The notes: generated by a model not told the origin, from the letters alone. DNA of 64,000 nt from Spirochaetia bacterium (GCA_009885955.1 VFJS01000031.1:1-64000); one strand, 5' to 3'. Shown: positions 15,926 to 26,190, counted from the stretch's first letter. Made by a program: numbers and translations.

Positions 15926-18064
15926 ATGTATAACTATAATACAGGTCCCGATGGTTGTAAAGCAATAAATCTTGAACCGGTGATGAAATTCATTGACAGG
16001 GGGCCATGGTTATCCCACATTTCTTCCATGAAATCAGAGAATCTGAAACTTAAGGGCATACTCCCCTATCTCCTGTCAATTTGCCTTGCCGGTATATCGT
16101 CCCTTATTACCGCCTGCCTGTCTCCTGAAAGTTCCGGTCCGATCCAGGTTTTGCTCATGGCCTCAATCGGCTTCATCTTTCATCTGGGTTTCATCCAGGG
16201 CGCAGCCTTTTTCAGGAAAATCTCAATTCCTCTATCATTCATAATCCTCCTCTTCTATGAACTCCTCATGGCCTTTTCCCTGGTACAGCTCATCTATGCC
16301 GGCATGTTCAATGAGTTTATTAACCTGAGTACATGGCTTTTCATTCTTGACGATCTGAAATATTTCATCAGGCTCATATCCTACGGCCATGTATTCACCA
16401 TGATTGCTGCCGGTTTTATAGTACTTACTGCGGCAATAATTCTGAACTATCATCTTATCATAAAAAACAACAATATCAAAAAGAGCCTCTACCCGGATAC
16501 ATTAAAGAGACGCCTCCCTCTTCTATTGATACTGATGACAGCATTCATCTCCCTGCAGTTCATTGTTTACAGCCTGATACAAAAAGAGATGATCCCCTCA
16601 AAGACCTATGCTGCCGGAGCTGCATGTATCTTCATATTCATTACAGGATTTCTTGCGCCTCTATCATTGAAGCTCAGAGTAACCGGACTCGCCCCCATGC
16701 TCCTCCTTTATATCATCTTTGCAGGATTTACCATGAAGGGGAAAATGGCAGCCCCGGCCGGCTTTGAAGTTTCCCTGTCCCACCTCCTGTTCACATCGCT
16801 CCATGTAAAGGCAAAGGGCATCCCGGACATGGCTCCTGATCCGGGAATCCACGGGAAAAACATGGCCGGAATTGCGAAGATACGCCCCGGGTACAATCTC
16901 CTTATCATCATAAACGACTCACTGAGGCATGACCATTTCAGGATCTCGGGATATCACAGGAATACCGAAGGGGAGATGGGAACCTGGTTCAGGGACTGGT
17001 TCCATTTCAGCAGAACTTTTTCCACATCGAACAACACGAGCCTGGCAGCACCCACCCTCTTTACCGGGGCAGGGACCGAAAAAGGGAGGAGCTTTCTGCA
17101 GAATGCGCCGCGCCTGTGGGATTACTTTACCGCAGATGTCCACACATTCTTCATCTCTTCCGAAAGCCTTGGATGGAAGGGGTTCGACAGGTTCATCGAT
17201 ACCGGAAGGCTCGACTACACCTGGGATTCGGTCAGGGGAAAATACGGGATGCACGGACGGTTCGATGACAGTGCAGCCTTTGAGAGGCTCCTGGAACACA
17301 TAGCCGGGATAAAGGGTACATTCGCCGGGATATGGCACAACAGCTATGCCCATTATCCCTATGAGAGCGAAAAAAAATCAAAACGCTACCTCCCCGAGTC
17401 AGTCGACAGGAACAGCCGGGACCAGTTCATAAACCGCTATGACAATTCCCTTGTTCACCTTTCGGAAAAAATTTCCCGCCTGTTTACATTCATGAAATCC
17501 TCAGGGCTCTATGACCGGACGGTGATCATCTTCACATCGGACCATGGGGAATCGCTGGGAGAAAAGGGGATCTATTATCACGGTAAAAGCCTCTACCCAG
17601 GCGAGATACGGGTCCCCCTGCTCATCCATATACCTGAAGGACTCCTGGGCTCTCTGACAAAGAATGAGCTCGATAATTTCAGGGCAAACCGCGACAGGAT
17701 CACATCCACCATTGACATCCTGCCCACAGTACTTCACCTCCTGGACAGGAACAGGGAAAAGAGAAATACACATTTCACCGGCATGTCTTTCGGCAAATCC
17801 CTGTTTAATGAACATGAGCCCGGCAGGATGGTACTGTCGTCGGAATGTATATACGGATATGTATGCCTCAGCTCCAGTTACGCCTTCATCAACAACGACA
17901 TGTATTATATGATCAACAGGAGTGACGACGGATGGAACAGGAGGCTCTACCTCCATTCAAAGGATCCCGGGCTGACACATGAAGTCAAAGAGAAGGATAT
18001 CATTGACAGGGCCGAAGAAGAGATAAAGACCGGTTTCCCGGGATTGTCAAAGGGATTCCGGTGA
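15926..18064 (+). CDS. membrane-anchored sulfatase-family enzyme, phosphoethanolamine transferase/LTA synthase-like
   Basis: 712 residues. Residues about 45-280 hold six or seven transmembrane helices. A periplasmic alkaline-phosphatase-superfamily domain follows (about 315-640): IIINDSLRHDHF holds metal-binding Asn/Asp, FSTSNNTSLAAPTLFTG carries the likely nucleophile Thr/Ser, and FTSDHGESLGEKGIYYHG the distal Asp-His and His. This order matches EptA-type phosphoethanolamine and LTA-synthase enzymes rather than Cys-type sulfatases. It may modify lipid A, a glycan or a polar lipid. The start is uncertain: 15926 has AGGGA upstream, with further ATGs at 15983 and 16028. Confidence 0.8.
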   Translation: MYNYNTGPDGCKAINLEPVMKFIDRGPWLSHISSMKSENLKLKGILPYLLSICLAGISSLITACLSPESSGPIQVLLMASIGFIFHLGFIQGAAFFRKISIPLSFIILLFYELLMAFSLVQLIYAGMFNEFINLSTWLFILDDLKYFIRLISYGHVFTMIAAGFIVLTAAIILNYHLIIKNNNIKKSLYPDTLKRRLPLLLILMTAFISLQFIVYSLIQKEMIPSKTYAAGAACIFIFITGFLAPLSLKLRVTGLAPMLLLYIIFAGFTMKGKMAAPAGFEVSLSHLLFTSLHVKAKGIPDMAPDPGIHGKNMAGIAKIRPGYNLLIIINDSLRHDHFRISGYHRNTEGEMGTWFRDWFHFSRTFSTSNNTSLAAPTLFTGAGTEKGRSFLQNAPRLWDYFTADVHTFFISSESLGWKGFDRFIDTGRLDYTWDSVRGKYGMHGRFDDSAAFERLLEHIAGIKGTFAGIWHNSYAHYPYESEKKSKRYLPESVDRNSRDQFINRYDNSLVHLSEKISRLFTFMKSSGLYDRTVIIFTSDHGESLGEKGIYYHGKSLYPGEIRVPLLIHIPEGLLGSLTKNELDNFRANRDRITSTIDILPTVLHLLDRNREKRNTHFTGMSFGKSLFNEHEPGRMVLSSECIYGYVCLSSSYAFINNDMYYMINRSDDGWNRRLYLHSKDPGLTHEVKEKDIIDRAEEEIKTGFPGLSKGFR

Positions 18065-18099
18065 TACCGTTCTGCATGCAAACTGATCAGGCAGACTGA

Positions 18100-18124
18100 A
18101 GGGCCCTGTTTTTCACAGGGCCCT
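18100..18124. terminator. hairpin between convergent genes
   Basis: AGGGCCCTG and CAGGGCCCT form a perfect 9-bp stem around a T-rich 7-base loop, midway between two convergent stop codons. No T tract follows on either strand, so it may be a transcript-end stabiliser or a weak bidirectional terminator. Confidence 0.5.
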
Positions 18125-18161
18125 GACATAAGTGAATGTCCTGAATCATATTATAACATCT

Positions 18162-19313
18162 TTACTGACCGGGAGCGCAGTTGCTGTTACAGTCAAATTT
18201 CCTCGACAGGAAAGTGTAATAGTTAAACATGAATTCGCCGCCCTTCATCTCCCTCTCCCTGTCGCGTACATCGATCTTGACCAGGTAGCAACTGCCGGCT
18301 GGTTTTATCATCCTGTTGAAATCGGTGCCGAATTCGGTTTTCATGGAATTCCAGTTATCGTCATCCTGCACAACCAGTGCTATGGTCCAGCTCTCCTGGG
18401 CTCCGCTGGAATTTTTAACGCTTATGCTTACCCCTTTTTTATCGAACCCCTCGACCGTATAGGATCCGTTCATGGCCGGGAGGTATTCCCTGTAGGAGCC
18501 TTTATTGTCGTATCCCGTAGCCGGGGTCCTGCTTATTGTCCCGTTGTGGTAAATCTGAAGGGATAACTGACCCTGGTTCCCGTAAAAACGGAGGTCGGAA
18601 CAGTCCGGCGCATTCTTCGTGGTCTCCTTGAGCCCGTGGAAAATCCAGTTGTTGGTCTGGTAAAGCTTCAGCTCATCTATCTGTTTCTTAACCAGGTCCA
18701 TGCTGTTATTCGGAAAAATCTCAACTTTACCAGCATCTTCCAGGCCGAATTTCACTTCCGAAAGGCATGTATCCTTGTATTTCGTGCCGGGATGGGCGCT
18801 CTTGAGGGTGATGATAATCCTGTCGCCGATAAGGGTTGTATGAAGCTTAACCAGCTCCTCCTGGGAAACGGCCTTTCCCGTTTTAGGATCTTTTACATAG
18901 GCAACTTTTTTGAAAGAGGCGTTGGCCCCTTTTTTGGAACCAGGGGTGTCCCGCATCTCTGCGCTTATCTCCACATCCTTGAACTGCCCGTTCTCCTCTG
19001 CATAGCTTTCAAATCTGGCAAATCCGTTCAATACCTTTAATACATTGAACCCGATGGGCTTTTCAAAATCAAAGGTGATATATGTCCCTTCACCGTATGA
19101 ATTATCAACCCCCTCCTGCCAGACAGTATCGGGGTTGTTATCCATGAGGTAGATCGGATGAAAATCCCAGGGGGCTTTTTTTGTGTCCAGTGTGCTGTTT
19201 GCAGTTATTGATTTGATCACAATCTCTTTTACCGTTGCAACCTTTTTGCCGCATCCGGGAATAATTACGGCAAGAACCGCAATACATGACAGGACCTTAA
19301 ATCTGATATCCAT
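18162..19313 (-). CDS. lipoprotein with NADase-type glycan-binding (discoidin-like) domain
   Basis: 383 residues. The lipobox VIIPGC (Cys21) marks a lipoprotein. An N-terminal beta-sandwich at about 30-180 carries the family pattern STLDTKKAP..HPIYLMDNNPDTVWQEG..GEGTYITFDF. The C-terminal half is a separate beta-rich region (about 215-383) that may bind a ligand. Domains of this type are described as glycan-binding and are common in surface proteins. It starts after a strong AAGGAGGA site and is one of three related minus-strand genes in a row. The ligand is unknown. Confidence 0.75.
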   Translation of the reverse strand: MDIRFKVLSCIAVLAVIIPGCGKKVATVKEIVIKSITANSTLDTKKAPWDFHPIYLMDNNPDTVWQEGVDNSYGEGTYITFDFEKPIGFNVLKVLNGFARFESYAEENGQFKDVEISAEMRDTPGSKKGANASFKKVAYVKDPKTGKAVSQEELVKLHTTLIGDRIIITLKSAHPGTKYKDTCLSEVKFGLEDAGKVEIFPNNSMDLVKKQIDELKLYQTNNWIFHGLKETTKNAPDCSDLRFYGNQGQLSLQIYHNGTISRTPATGYDNKGSYREYLPAMNGSYTVEGFDKKGVSISVKNSSGAQESWTIALVVQDDDNWNSMKTEFGTDFNRMIKPAGSCYLVKIDVRDREREMKGGEFMFNYYTFLSRKFDCNSNCAPGQ

Positions 19314-19461
19314 AAATCCTCCTTAACAATCAATTAAGATACTTTTTTCCGATTATGGGAATAAAAAAGCAATAAAAATTTAATAGGGAAAACTCGAATA
19401 ATTAAAACTTACGGCTCCGCTTTAAATACAAACATTGGGAAAAATCAGGTGCATGGTATGT

Positions 19462-20628
19462 TTATTCAAATATTTTCAAAGACCTGGAATCGCCATATTC
19501 ATTCACATGAACCAGTTCATACCTGAATACCTTCTGCTTCAGGTTTTTCACATCCCCGGCAGAGAGGGCATGGATCGGCACAAATAGCTCCCATTTTATC
19601 GTATTCCCGCCCATGGGGCTGATCTCACCATATCCCATAAAACCCTCTCCAATAAAAAACTTCAGCCTGAGGTACCGGTATGGGATAACCCCCTTCACCG
19701 AAGGGCTTTTGAGAACATCCATATTTATCTCGCCGGAAAAGCTCAGCCTATCCTTTCCGAATTCCTCAGAATTTTTTCCCTTTATCCTGATTGTTGAAAT
19801 GCAGGTCTTTGCCGCAGAATCGCTCCCGGGATAGATCCCGGTAATCTGTAAAATACCCACGTAACCGGCTTCACTCTCTTCAACCGGAATTTTGAATTTC
19901 TGCCGCTCACTTTTATCGCGAAAAGCGAGTTTATCAACCCTGACAACCTCTCCAAGCTGTCGCCTGAGGCTGCACAGGAGAACTTCGCTCTTTTTAACTT
20001 TATAGATTGCCAGGACCGCTTCCCTGACGCGGTTGTTTGTTTTAAATGATTCCCCATGGCCCATGCCCGGATGTATCTCCAGGGAATCCATATTTTTAAA
20101 AAAGAACCCGGCCCTGCCCCATGTCCCTTTACCCGTACTTCCCGCTGCCCAGACCGTATCATCATTGTTGTCAAAGGCCATGTCAATGGAATACAAACGG
20201 ACTTTTTCGCCGCTTTTCATGCCCGGCTCTGCGGCGTAGTATCCATCAAGGGCATAGTCGGTGATTGTATTGGACCACCGGTCGCAGGGGACCTTTTTTT
20301 CAGGGACTTCAAGGTATCCGCTGAAGACCCACCCGGTATCATTATTCCAGCTGACCCTGACCCATTTCCCTCTCCTGCCGAGAAGGAGTATCTCGTCATC
20401 GGACTCGCCAAGCAGAGTAACCCTGGAGCCGTCAGGGATGAGCTCTGTTACTTTTGCCATCTGGCTCGGCTGCTCGCGCATCCTGAGACCGCCGTCTGCC
20501 CTGACGACGCGGAAACCGTCATTCCCCTTTGAAGTATACGGCAGGGCAAGTATGATAAAAAAAAGAAAGCCGGCAGCCATTGATGCCGGCCGGGCAATAG
20601 ACTTCAGTATCAACATCAGTGCTTTCAT
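19462..20628 (-). CDS. exported SH3 plus NADase-type glycan-binding domain protein
   Basis: 388 residues. An N-terminal hydrophobic signal or anchor (about 1-33, no clear lipobox Cys) is followed by a bacterial SH3 domain (38-105; GLRMREQPSQMAKVTELIPDGSRVTLL..WVRVSWNNDTGWVFSGYL). A discoidin-like domain at about 145-270 contains IDMAFDNNDDTVWAAGSTGKGTWG. The C-terminus (280-388) is a further beta-rich module. SH3 domains of this kind often bind peptidoglycan, so it may link the wall to a glycan. It lies between two related genes on the same strand. Confidence 0.72.
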   Translation of the reverse strand: MKALMLILKSIARPASMAAGFLFFIILALPYTSKGNDGFRVVRADGGLRMREQPSQMAKVTELIPDGSRVTLLGESDDEILLLGRRGKWVRVSWNNDTGWVFSGYLEVPEKKVPCDRWSNTITDYALDGYYAAEPGMKSGEKVRLYSIDMAFDNNDDTVWAAGSTGKGTWGRAGFFFKNMDSLEIHPGMGHGESFKTNNRVREAVLAIYKVKKSEVLLCSLRRQLGEVVRVDKLAFRDKSERQKFKIPVEESEAGYVGILQITGIYPGSDSAAKTCISTIRIKGKNSEEFGKDRLSFSGEINMDVLKSPSVKGVIPYRYLRLKFFIGEGFMGYGEISPMGGNTIKWELFVPIHALSAGDVKNLKQKVFRYELVHVNEYGDSRSLKIFE

Positions 20629-20672
20629 AAAAATATCACCTGTATGAGATTCATGAAAAAGTAAAAAAGCTG

Positions 20673-21614
20673 CTACATCCCCTGGAACTCTTTGTTCAGC
20701 TCAAAGGAAAAACTGTAGGGGCCGTCAATAAGCGTCATACTGTTATAAATTTCATGGGCGTATATCCTGAACTTCGGAACATAATCGCCTTTTGCAAAGC
20801 CCGTATGTATCGTGCACTCAATCTCCATGCCGCTCATCTTGACGCATTTCCCCGAATATGAAGGATACCTTCCTTCGCCTGTTCCCGGAGGCGGCCCTCC
20901 GCAGCTGAAACTCCCTTTCTCCCGGTCAAAAAATATTCTATTGGAGCAGTTCTCCGGAAGGGAGCTGCAGTCGCTTGCGAAAAAACCCTGAGGCGAGATT
21001 TTTTTCATTACAGCGGCTATAGGCGATTCCGATTTGACGCACCTGCCGAATTCAAAGAAATTTCCTTCATCTTTGCAGGCCTGTATAAAACTCCTGATTT
21101 TTGATATTTTATTCATGTCAAAGGATATTTCCGATACGCAGGTATCCTTCCACCTTTTCCCGCTGTACACAGAATCTATGATGAATAAAAGTTCATCGGT
21201 TTCAACTGGCTTTACAAAATTAATGGCCTGGACATTGTTGTTGTCAAGCAGCACTGCCTTCACCGCAGTGCCGTCTGATGCTTTCACCTGAAGGTCCTTC
21301 ACCCTGCTGTTCAACTGGAAATATTCCGGATCACCCATCCCGTTTCTTATGAATGCACCGCCGATGACCACCTTTTTTTCAAACTTAATCCTTATGGTCT
21401 CCCCGATGCCGTCTCCATCTTTCCCCTCGCACCAGGACCTCAGGGAATTATCAAAAAGATTCTCCTTCACAAAATCCTTTGACCTGATTACATCCAGGGT
21501 GCTGGAAACCTCGATGGATTTTATTTTTATATCCTCGACCTTTGTGGGCTCTTTTCTGCATCCTCCATGAATCAGGCAGAGGATGACGGCCATCATTGAC
21601 AGTGATTTAAACAT
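20673..21614 (-). CDS. lipoprotein with NADase-type glycan-binding domain
   Basis: 313 residues. The signal peptide ends in LIHGGC, with Cys19 as the likely lipid-bearing residue. A discoidin-like domain at about 28-170 shows SSTLDVIRSKDFVKENLFDNSLRSWCEGKDGDGIGETIRIKF, the same pattern as in the two following genes. The C-terminal part (175-313) has several Cys, possibly disulfide-bonded. It is the first of three related genes; divergence between them is large, so any duplication is old. The role is surface or periplasmic binding, inferred only. Confidence 0.72.
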   Translation of the reverse strand: MFKSLSMMAVILCLIHGGCRKEPTKVEDIKIKSIEVSSTLDVIRSKDFVKENLFDNSLRSWCEGKDGDGIGETIRIKFEKKVVIGGAFIRNGMGDPEYFQLNSRVKDLQVKASDGTAVKAVLLDNNNVQAINFVKPVETDELLFIIDSVYSGKRWKDTCVSEISFDMNKISKIRSFIQACKDEGNFFEFGRCVKSESPIAAVMKKISPQGFFASDCSSLPENCSNRIFFDREKGSFSCGGPPPGTGEGRYPSYSGKCVKMSGMEIECTIHTGFAKGDYVPKFRIYAHEIYNSMTLIDGPYSFSFELNKEFQGM

Positions 21615-21830
21615 GTATATTACCTCAACATTAAAGTTGACTTAAAATTTATAGTGCATAAGATGTATTCTATTTTCTAATTCCTCATTTGTCCTTTGTC
21701 AATAAAAATTTAAGTAAACCTGTAATAATGTGTTTTCGTGACTTCCCGGGTGAAATTAATATATAGAAAAAATCAGTATTACTATCTATGATTATAATAA
21801 AACTTATACTGTAATATATTTGTGTAAGAC

Positions 21831-21980
21831 AAAGGGGATAGGGGGATGTTCGAGATATGGGGGATAAATATAAAATAATTTAAATTATACATGCTATTAC
21901 AAATGCACACTTTGTTTATTAATCAAGCATTAATATCTCTTTCATCTCCATATCTCTACCATCCCCCTATCCCCCCTTTA
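21831..21980. repeat. long imperfect inverted repeat between divergent genes
   Basis: GGGGATAGGGGGATG (21834-21848) pairs exactly with CATCCCCCTATCCCC (21960-21974), and inside it GAGATATGG (21852-21860) pairs with CCATATCTC (21948-21956). The arms of about 35 bp flank about 85 bp of AT-rich DNA. It looks like a miniature element or a large cruciform. The rest of the 460-bp gap 21615-22078 holds nothing else I can name. Confidence 0.65.
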
Positions 21981-22078
21981 TTACACTTGCTGCGTTTAAA
22001 CTGACGTAAAAAAATCATTTACAATAACCAGTTTATTTGTATCACTGCAACCATAAAAAATAATATACCGGAGAAATT

Positions 22079-22861
22079 ATGAAATTCAATGAAACAAGGC
22101 CGCTCTATATGCTGGCTGAGCTTGCAGCATTCCTGAGAGGTGATAAGGGATGCCTCTGGGACAAAAACCAGACCATCATGAGCCTGAAACCCTATCTCAT
22201 GGAGGAGGCCTATGAGGTCTACGATGCCATTGAAAGGGGGAAGCCCGATGAAATTAAAGAGGAACTGGGCGACCTTATCTACCAGATTTTCGCCCAGGCC
22301 CAGATAGCCGGGGAGGAAAAACTCTTCAGTATCGACGATGTTGCCGCCGGAATAATCGAGAAGCTCATCAGGAGGCACCCCCATGTCTTCGGCAGTGAAC
22401 GGGGCGACGACGCGGACGAGATAACCCGAAAATGGGAGGAGAGAAAAAAAATTGAGAAGCCCGAAAGGGAGTCGATCCTGGACGGCATACCGGTTCACCT
22501 CCCTTCCATCCTGAAGGCTTACCGGGTGCAGCAGAAGGTCTCCAAGATCGGGTTCGACTGGGAAAGGGCCGAAGATGCCGTAGCCAAGATACAGGAGGAG
22601 ATCAATGAACTCAGGGAGGCGGTACATTCCGGAAACAGCGAGGAGATTATCAACGAGTCCGGGGACATCCTGTTCAGCATAATAAATGTTATGCGGATGA
22701 TGAAGGTAAACCCCGACGAGGCCCTGAACCGGACCGTGAATAAATTCATACAAAGATTTAAATTCATTGAGAAAGCCGCATCCATGGAAAACAGGAGAAT
22801 TGATGAGATGACGCTCGCAGAACTTGACGCCCTCTGGGAGAGGGCAAAGAGGGAGATGTAG
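22079..22861 (+). CDS. mazG: nucleoside triphosphate pyrophosphohydrolase MazG
   Basis: 260 residues, the length of two-domain MazG. It hydrolyses NTPs or dNTPs to NMP and pyrophosphate. The N-terminal domain has CLWDKNQT and the metal-binding EEAYEVYDAI..EELGDLIYQIFAQAQIA (E..E...E..D). The C-terminal domain repeats the pattern with VAKIQEEINELREAV..ESGDILFSIINVMRM. The ATG follows GGAG with a 7-base gap. It stands alone, divergent from the lipoprotein cluster. Confidence 0.93.
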   Translation: MKFNETRPLYMLAELAAFLRGDKGCLWDKNQTIMSLKPYLMEEAYEVYDAIERGKPDEIKEELGDLIYQIFAQAQIAGEEKLFSIDDVAAGIIEKLIRRHPHVFGSERGDDADEITRKWEERKKIEKPERESILDGIPVHLPSILKAYRVQQKVSKIGFDWERAEDAVAKIQEEINELREAVHSGNSEEIINESGDILFSIINVMRMMKVNPDEALNRTVNKFIQRFKFIEKAASMENRRIDEMTLAELDALWERAKREM

Positions 22862-23040
22862 GTATAACTACTCCCTCACGTAATTCAACCTGGTAAGGCT
22901 GATTTATTCCACAGCATGCGCAGACAATGTACAAGTCATCTTTCAAAATATTTATTAAATATTAGTTGTCAAATATCAATATAAATCTCATCTGTCAATA
23001 TTGATAAAATTTCAAAAAATATATATTTTATGGAGAATTT

Positions 23041-23550
23041 ATGACAAATTTTAAAAAGCATATGGCCATATCAGCAGTACTGGCTCTTTTTTTCATTGGA
23101 TTCAGCGTCACAGGGTGTAAAAAAGAGGTAAAAATTTCTGAAAAATCAAAACAGCTTTTCGGCACCGCATGGGTATATGATGCCGAGGCAACAAGGACCG
23201 AAGTCCTCACAAAATCAGGAGAGGCCACGGGCATAAAAAATTTAAAAGACATCAAACTTCAGGGTGATGTGAAAAAAATGGCAGAAGCGCTAACTGCAAA
23301 ATCCATCTTTTTTGCCGCTGACAAGCAGGGGAGAGGCATAGGGTATATCCAGACAACGGGAAAGGGAATTCTGAAATCTGAAATATCGGGCTGGCTTACC
23401 TGGAACCAGGATGAAACATCATTCACCCTGACCCCGACAGATAAAAAACATCAGCCCTCAACCTACAAGGTTGTTGAGATATCTCCGAACAAGCTGCTTA
23501 TACTGAACGATGCCAGTAAAACTAATACACCGGAGATCTTTAAAAGATAG
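23041..23550 (+). CDS. small lipoprotein of unknown function
   Basis: 169 residues. A signal peptide with a spirochaete-like loose lipobox ends at FSVTGC (Cys26). The mature part is Lys-rich with a likely compact beta fold (GTAWVYDAEATRTEV..IGYIQTTGKGILKSEISGWLTWNQDETSFTL). No family is recognised. The ATG follows TGGAG. It is flanked by gaps on both sides and appears to be a single-gene unit. Confidence 0.65.
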   Translation: MTNFKKHMAISAVLALFFIGFSVTGCKKEVKISEKSKQLFGTAWVYDAEATRTEVLTKSGEATGIKNLKDIKLQGDVKKMAEALTAKSIFFAADKQGRGIGYIQTTGKGILKSEISGWLTWNQDETSFTLTPTDKKHQPSTYKVVEISPNKLLILNDASKTNTPEIFKR

Positions 23551-23583
23551 TATCAATATCGTACAGGAACGATGGCCTCTATG

Positions 23584-23636
23584 AGCGGATGTATGCTGTT
23601 TGTTGATCTTCCAGATTCAGAAGGTATACATCCGCT
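23584..23636 (+). terminator. stem-loop after the small lipoprotein gene
   Basis: AGCGGATGTAT (23584-23594) pairs exactly with ATACATCCGCT (23626-23636) around a 31-base loop, 34 bases after the stop codon, followed by tcttc. The long loop makes it an atypical terminator. The rest of 23637-24051 holds only the promoter-like pair listed next. Confidence 0.4.
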
Positions 23637-23807
23637 TCTTCAGTTCCCGCACGAACACACCGCCCCGGCACCTGGAACTGCGAATTCCTCTTAATTCTTT
23701 GCTGTGCCTGCCATGGCATTTATATTTTTCCGATGCTGTTCCTGATAGAAAAATTCCAACAAATCCCCCTTTACTGATTTATAAAAATATTATTTATCAA
23801 AAAAATA

Positions 23808-23838
23808 TTGACAATAATTAAATTTTTATTATTATAAA
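23808..23838 (+). promoter_or_regulatory. possible promoter upstream of the hybrid kinase
   Basis: TTGACA at 23808-23813 is followed by ATTATAAAAT, giving a -10 at about 23831-23838 with 17-19 base spacing in very AT-rich DNA. It is about 210 bases before the kinase start, leaving a long leader. Confidence 0.4.
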
Positions 23839-24051
23839 ATCATTCTGTAAGTCTTTTTTTTCTCGGTAAGTTAAATATTTTCTTAACATCCATATAATTT
23901 TCACTTTGAAATGAAAAGAGATCATGCATCACACATTTTTTACCCCGGGGGATACTATTTGAAATATTGGAACCGGAATGAAGCTGCGACAGGAAAATGA
24001 TATGTACCACCTCTATATGAAGTTCAGAATATTTCTGCCGGTCTGGGTACC

Positions 24052-26190
24052 ATGCTGAATGCGCTGAAAAATAAACTGAAAAACAGGGCGGATTCAGAGC
24101 ATGAACAGGCTGCCATCCGCGTAATTATTACCGCAATCGTATCCATATATCTTTCAGCAACATTCTTATACGAATCCCGGCCCGGCGATGAAAGCTTTGC
24201 CCTGGTTCTTACAATTGTCATATATTCACTCATCTCTATTCTGATTTTCTGGGCGATTACGGTGCATCCGGTGGTTTCACCGTTAAGGCGTCTCCTGGGG
24301 ATAATCGGGGATAATACTGCAACCACTATCGCCATGTATTTAACCGGTGAAACCGGAGCGCCCCTCTTTTCAATTTATCTCTGGGTCGCCTTTGGAAACG
24401 GTTTCCGTTTTGGCGGCAAATACCTTACCGTCTCATCAATGCTGGCCTTCACCGGGTTCGGTGCCGTGTATCTTACTACGGGCTACTGGGAAACCCAGCG
24501 CATCATGGGTGCAGGCATCCTCATCGCCATTATCGTCCTCCCGTTATATGTGATTATCCTCGTGAAAAAACTCATGGTTGCCCTAAAAAAGACTGAGGAG
24601 GCCAACCGGGCAAAGTCCCAGTTCCTTGCAAATATGAGCCATGAAATACGGACACCCATGAATGGAGTCCTGGGGATGATAGATTTGTTATTGAAGACCC
24701 CGCTCTCAGACCGGCAGTTCAAGTATGCGGAGACGGTCAGGCGCTCGGCAATGACGCTCCTGGACATAATCAACAGCATCCTTGATTTCTCAAAAGTTGA
24801 GGCAGGCAAACTGGATATCGACATCACCACCTTCGACCTGCAGGCCACCGTGAGGGAAACATTGGAATCCTTTGGTGAAATAGCGCGGAAAAAAGGGCTC
24901 AAATTCAAAAGCAGCATCTCACCGGATACGCCCGCATTGCTCCATGGAAGCGACCTGAGGATCCGCCAGGTCCTCGTCAACCTCGTCGGCAATGCGCTTA
25001 AATTCACAGAGCATGGAACAGTGGATGTGAACATTTCTTTATACGAAGCCGGAGATGACATCGTCTGGCTTACCATTGCAGTGCGCGACCAGGGGATTGG
25101 GATTGCCCGGGAGGATCACGGCAGGATATTCGAAGCCTTCAGCCAGGCCGACGGTTCATCTGCCAGGCGATACGGCGGGACGGGCCTCGGCCTTGCCATA
25201 TCGCGCCAGCTTGCCCTGATGATGGGCGGTGATATTACCGTTGACAGCGCCCCGGGACAGGGTTCAACCTTCACCTTTACCGCGAAACTCAAAAAGCCCA
25301 CCAGTGAAGAAATCGAAGCCGCCCTGGCTGCAGGGGCCGCAGGGACATTGGCAGATAAGGATAAAGAAGCCCGTTTTCCGCTTCTCCATTGCAGAATTCT
25401 GCTGGCAGAGGACAACCCGGTGAACAGGGAGGTTGCTGTCTCCATGCTTGAATCCTTCGGTGCAGCTGTACATGTTGTCATCAACGGGTTTGAAGCAATA
25501 GATGCCTCTTTAAGCGGCGCCTATGACCTGATCCTCATGGACTGCCAGATGCCCGGCATGGACGGATATAAAGCCGCGGCGAAGATCCGGTCAGCTGATG
25601 AAAAAATGAAAAACATCCCCATCATCGCCCTCACTGCACACACCATGGAGGGGGACCGTGAGAAATGCCTTGCCGCGGGCATGAATGATTTTATTGCCAA
25701 GCCCTTTAAGGAGAGGGAGCTTTATGACACCATATCCCGGTGGCTCAGCGGAAAGGCCCTCCATGAAACAGCACATTCCGGAAGAGCCGCCGATGAAAAA
25801 ACCGGAGCACAAATCCGCAGGATCCTGGTGATCGATGATGATGAAACTATCCTCGATGTCACGAGGCAGATGCTTGAATTTCTCGGATGTGAAGTGATCT
25901 GCGCCATGAACTTCACCGGATTAATTGAAGAGTATGAAAAGGAGGCAGCCGGAGGCCGGCAGTTTGACCTTGTATTCATGGATATTAACATAGCAGGAAA
26001 TACAGACGGGATAGAATCCACACGGACCCTGGTGAAAAAATTCCCGGAAGCGCGTGTTATTGCCACCAGCGGCCAGCTGAACCACGATGCCATGACTAAT
26101 TTTGCCGGGTACGGTTTCTGCGCAGCCCTTCCCAAACCGTACACACTGGATGAACTTGGCCGCATCCTGAAATTAATCCCTTCACCATAA
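24052..26190 (+). CDS. RpfC-like hybrid sensor histidine kinase with two receiver domains
   Basis: 712 residues. The N-terminus (1-180) has about five membrane helices, and [20 protein letters not shown] and [21 protein letters not shown] resemble the sensor region of Xanthomonas RpfC, which detects diffusible fatty-acid signals. The kinase core has H197 ([16 protein letters not shown]), an N box ([14 protein letters not shown]), DQGIGIA and GGTGLGLAI. Receiver 1 has D497 ([13 protein letters not shown]) and receiver 2 D644 ([14 protein letters not shown]). RpfC ends with a phosphotransfer domain; none is visible here, so phosphate probably passes to a separate protein. No RpfF-type synthase was found in the window. 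Confidence 0.88.
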   Translation: MLNALKNKLKNRADSEHEQAAIRVIITAIVSIYLSATFLYESRPGDESFALVLTIVIYSLISILIFWAITVHPVVSPLRRLLGIIGDNTATTIAMYLTGETGAPLFSIYLWVAFGNGFRFGGKYLTVSSMLAFTGFGAVYLTTGYWETQRIMGAGILIAIIVLPLYVIILVKKLMVALKKTEEANRAKSQFLANMSHEIRTPMNGVLGMIDLLLKTPLSDRQFKYAETVRRSAMTLLDIINSILDFSKVEAGKLDIDITTFDLQATVRETLESFGEIARKKGLKFKSSISPDTPALLHGSDLRIRQVLVNLVGNALKFTEHGTVDVNISLYEAGDDIVWLTIAVRDQGIGIAREDHGRIFEAFSQADGSSARRYGGTGLGLAISRQLALMMGGDITVDSAPGQGSTFTFTAKLKKPTSEEIEAALAAGAAGTLADKDKEARFPLLHCRILLAEDNPVNREVAVSMLESFGAAVHVVINGFEAIDASLSGAYDLILMDCQMPGMDGYKAAAKIRSADEKMKNIPIIALTAHTMEGDREKCLAAGMNDFIAKPFKERELYDTISRWLSGKALHETAHSGRAADEKTGAQIRRILVIDDDETILDVTRQMLEFLGCEVICAMNFTGLIEEYEKEAAGGRQFDLVFMDINIAGNTDGIESTRTLVKKFPEARVIATSGQLNHDAMTNFAGYGFCAALPKPYTLDELGRILKLIPSP

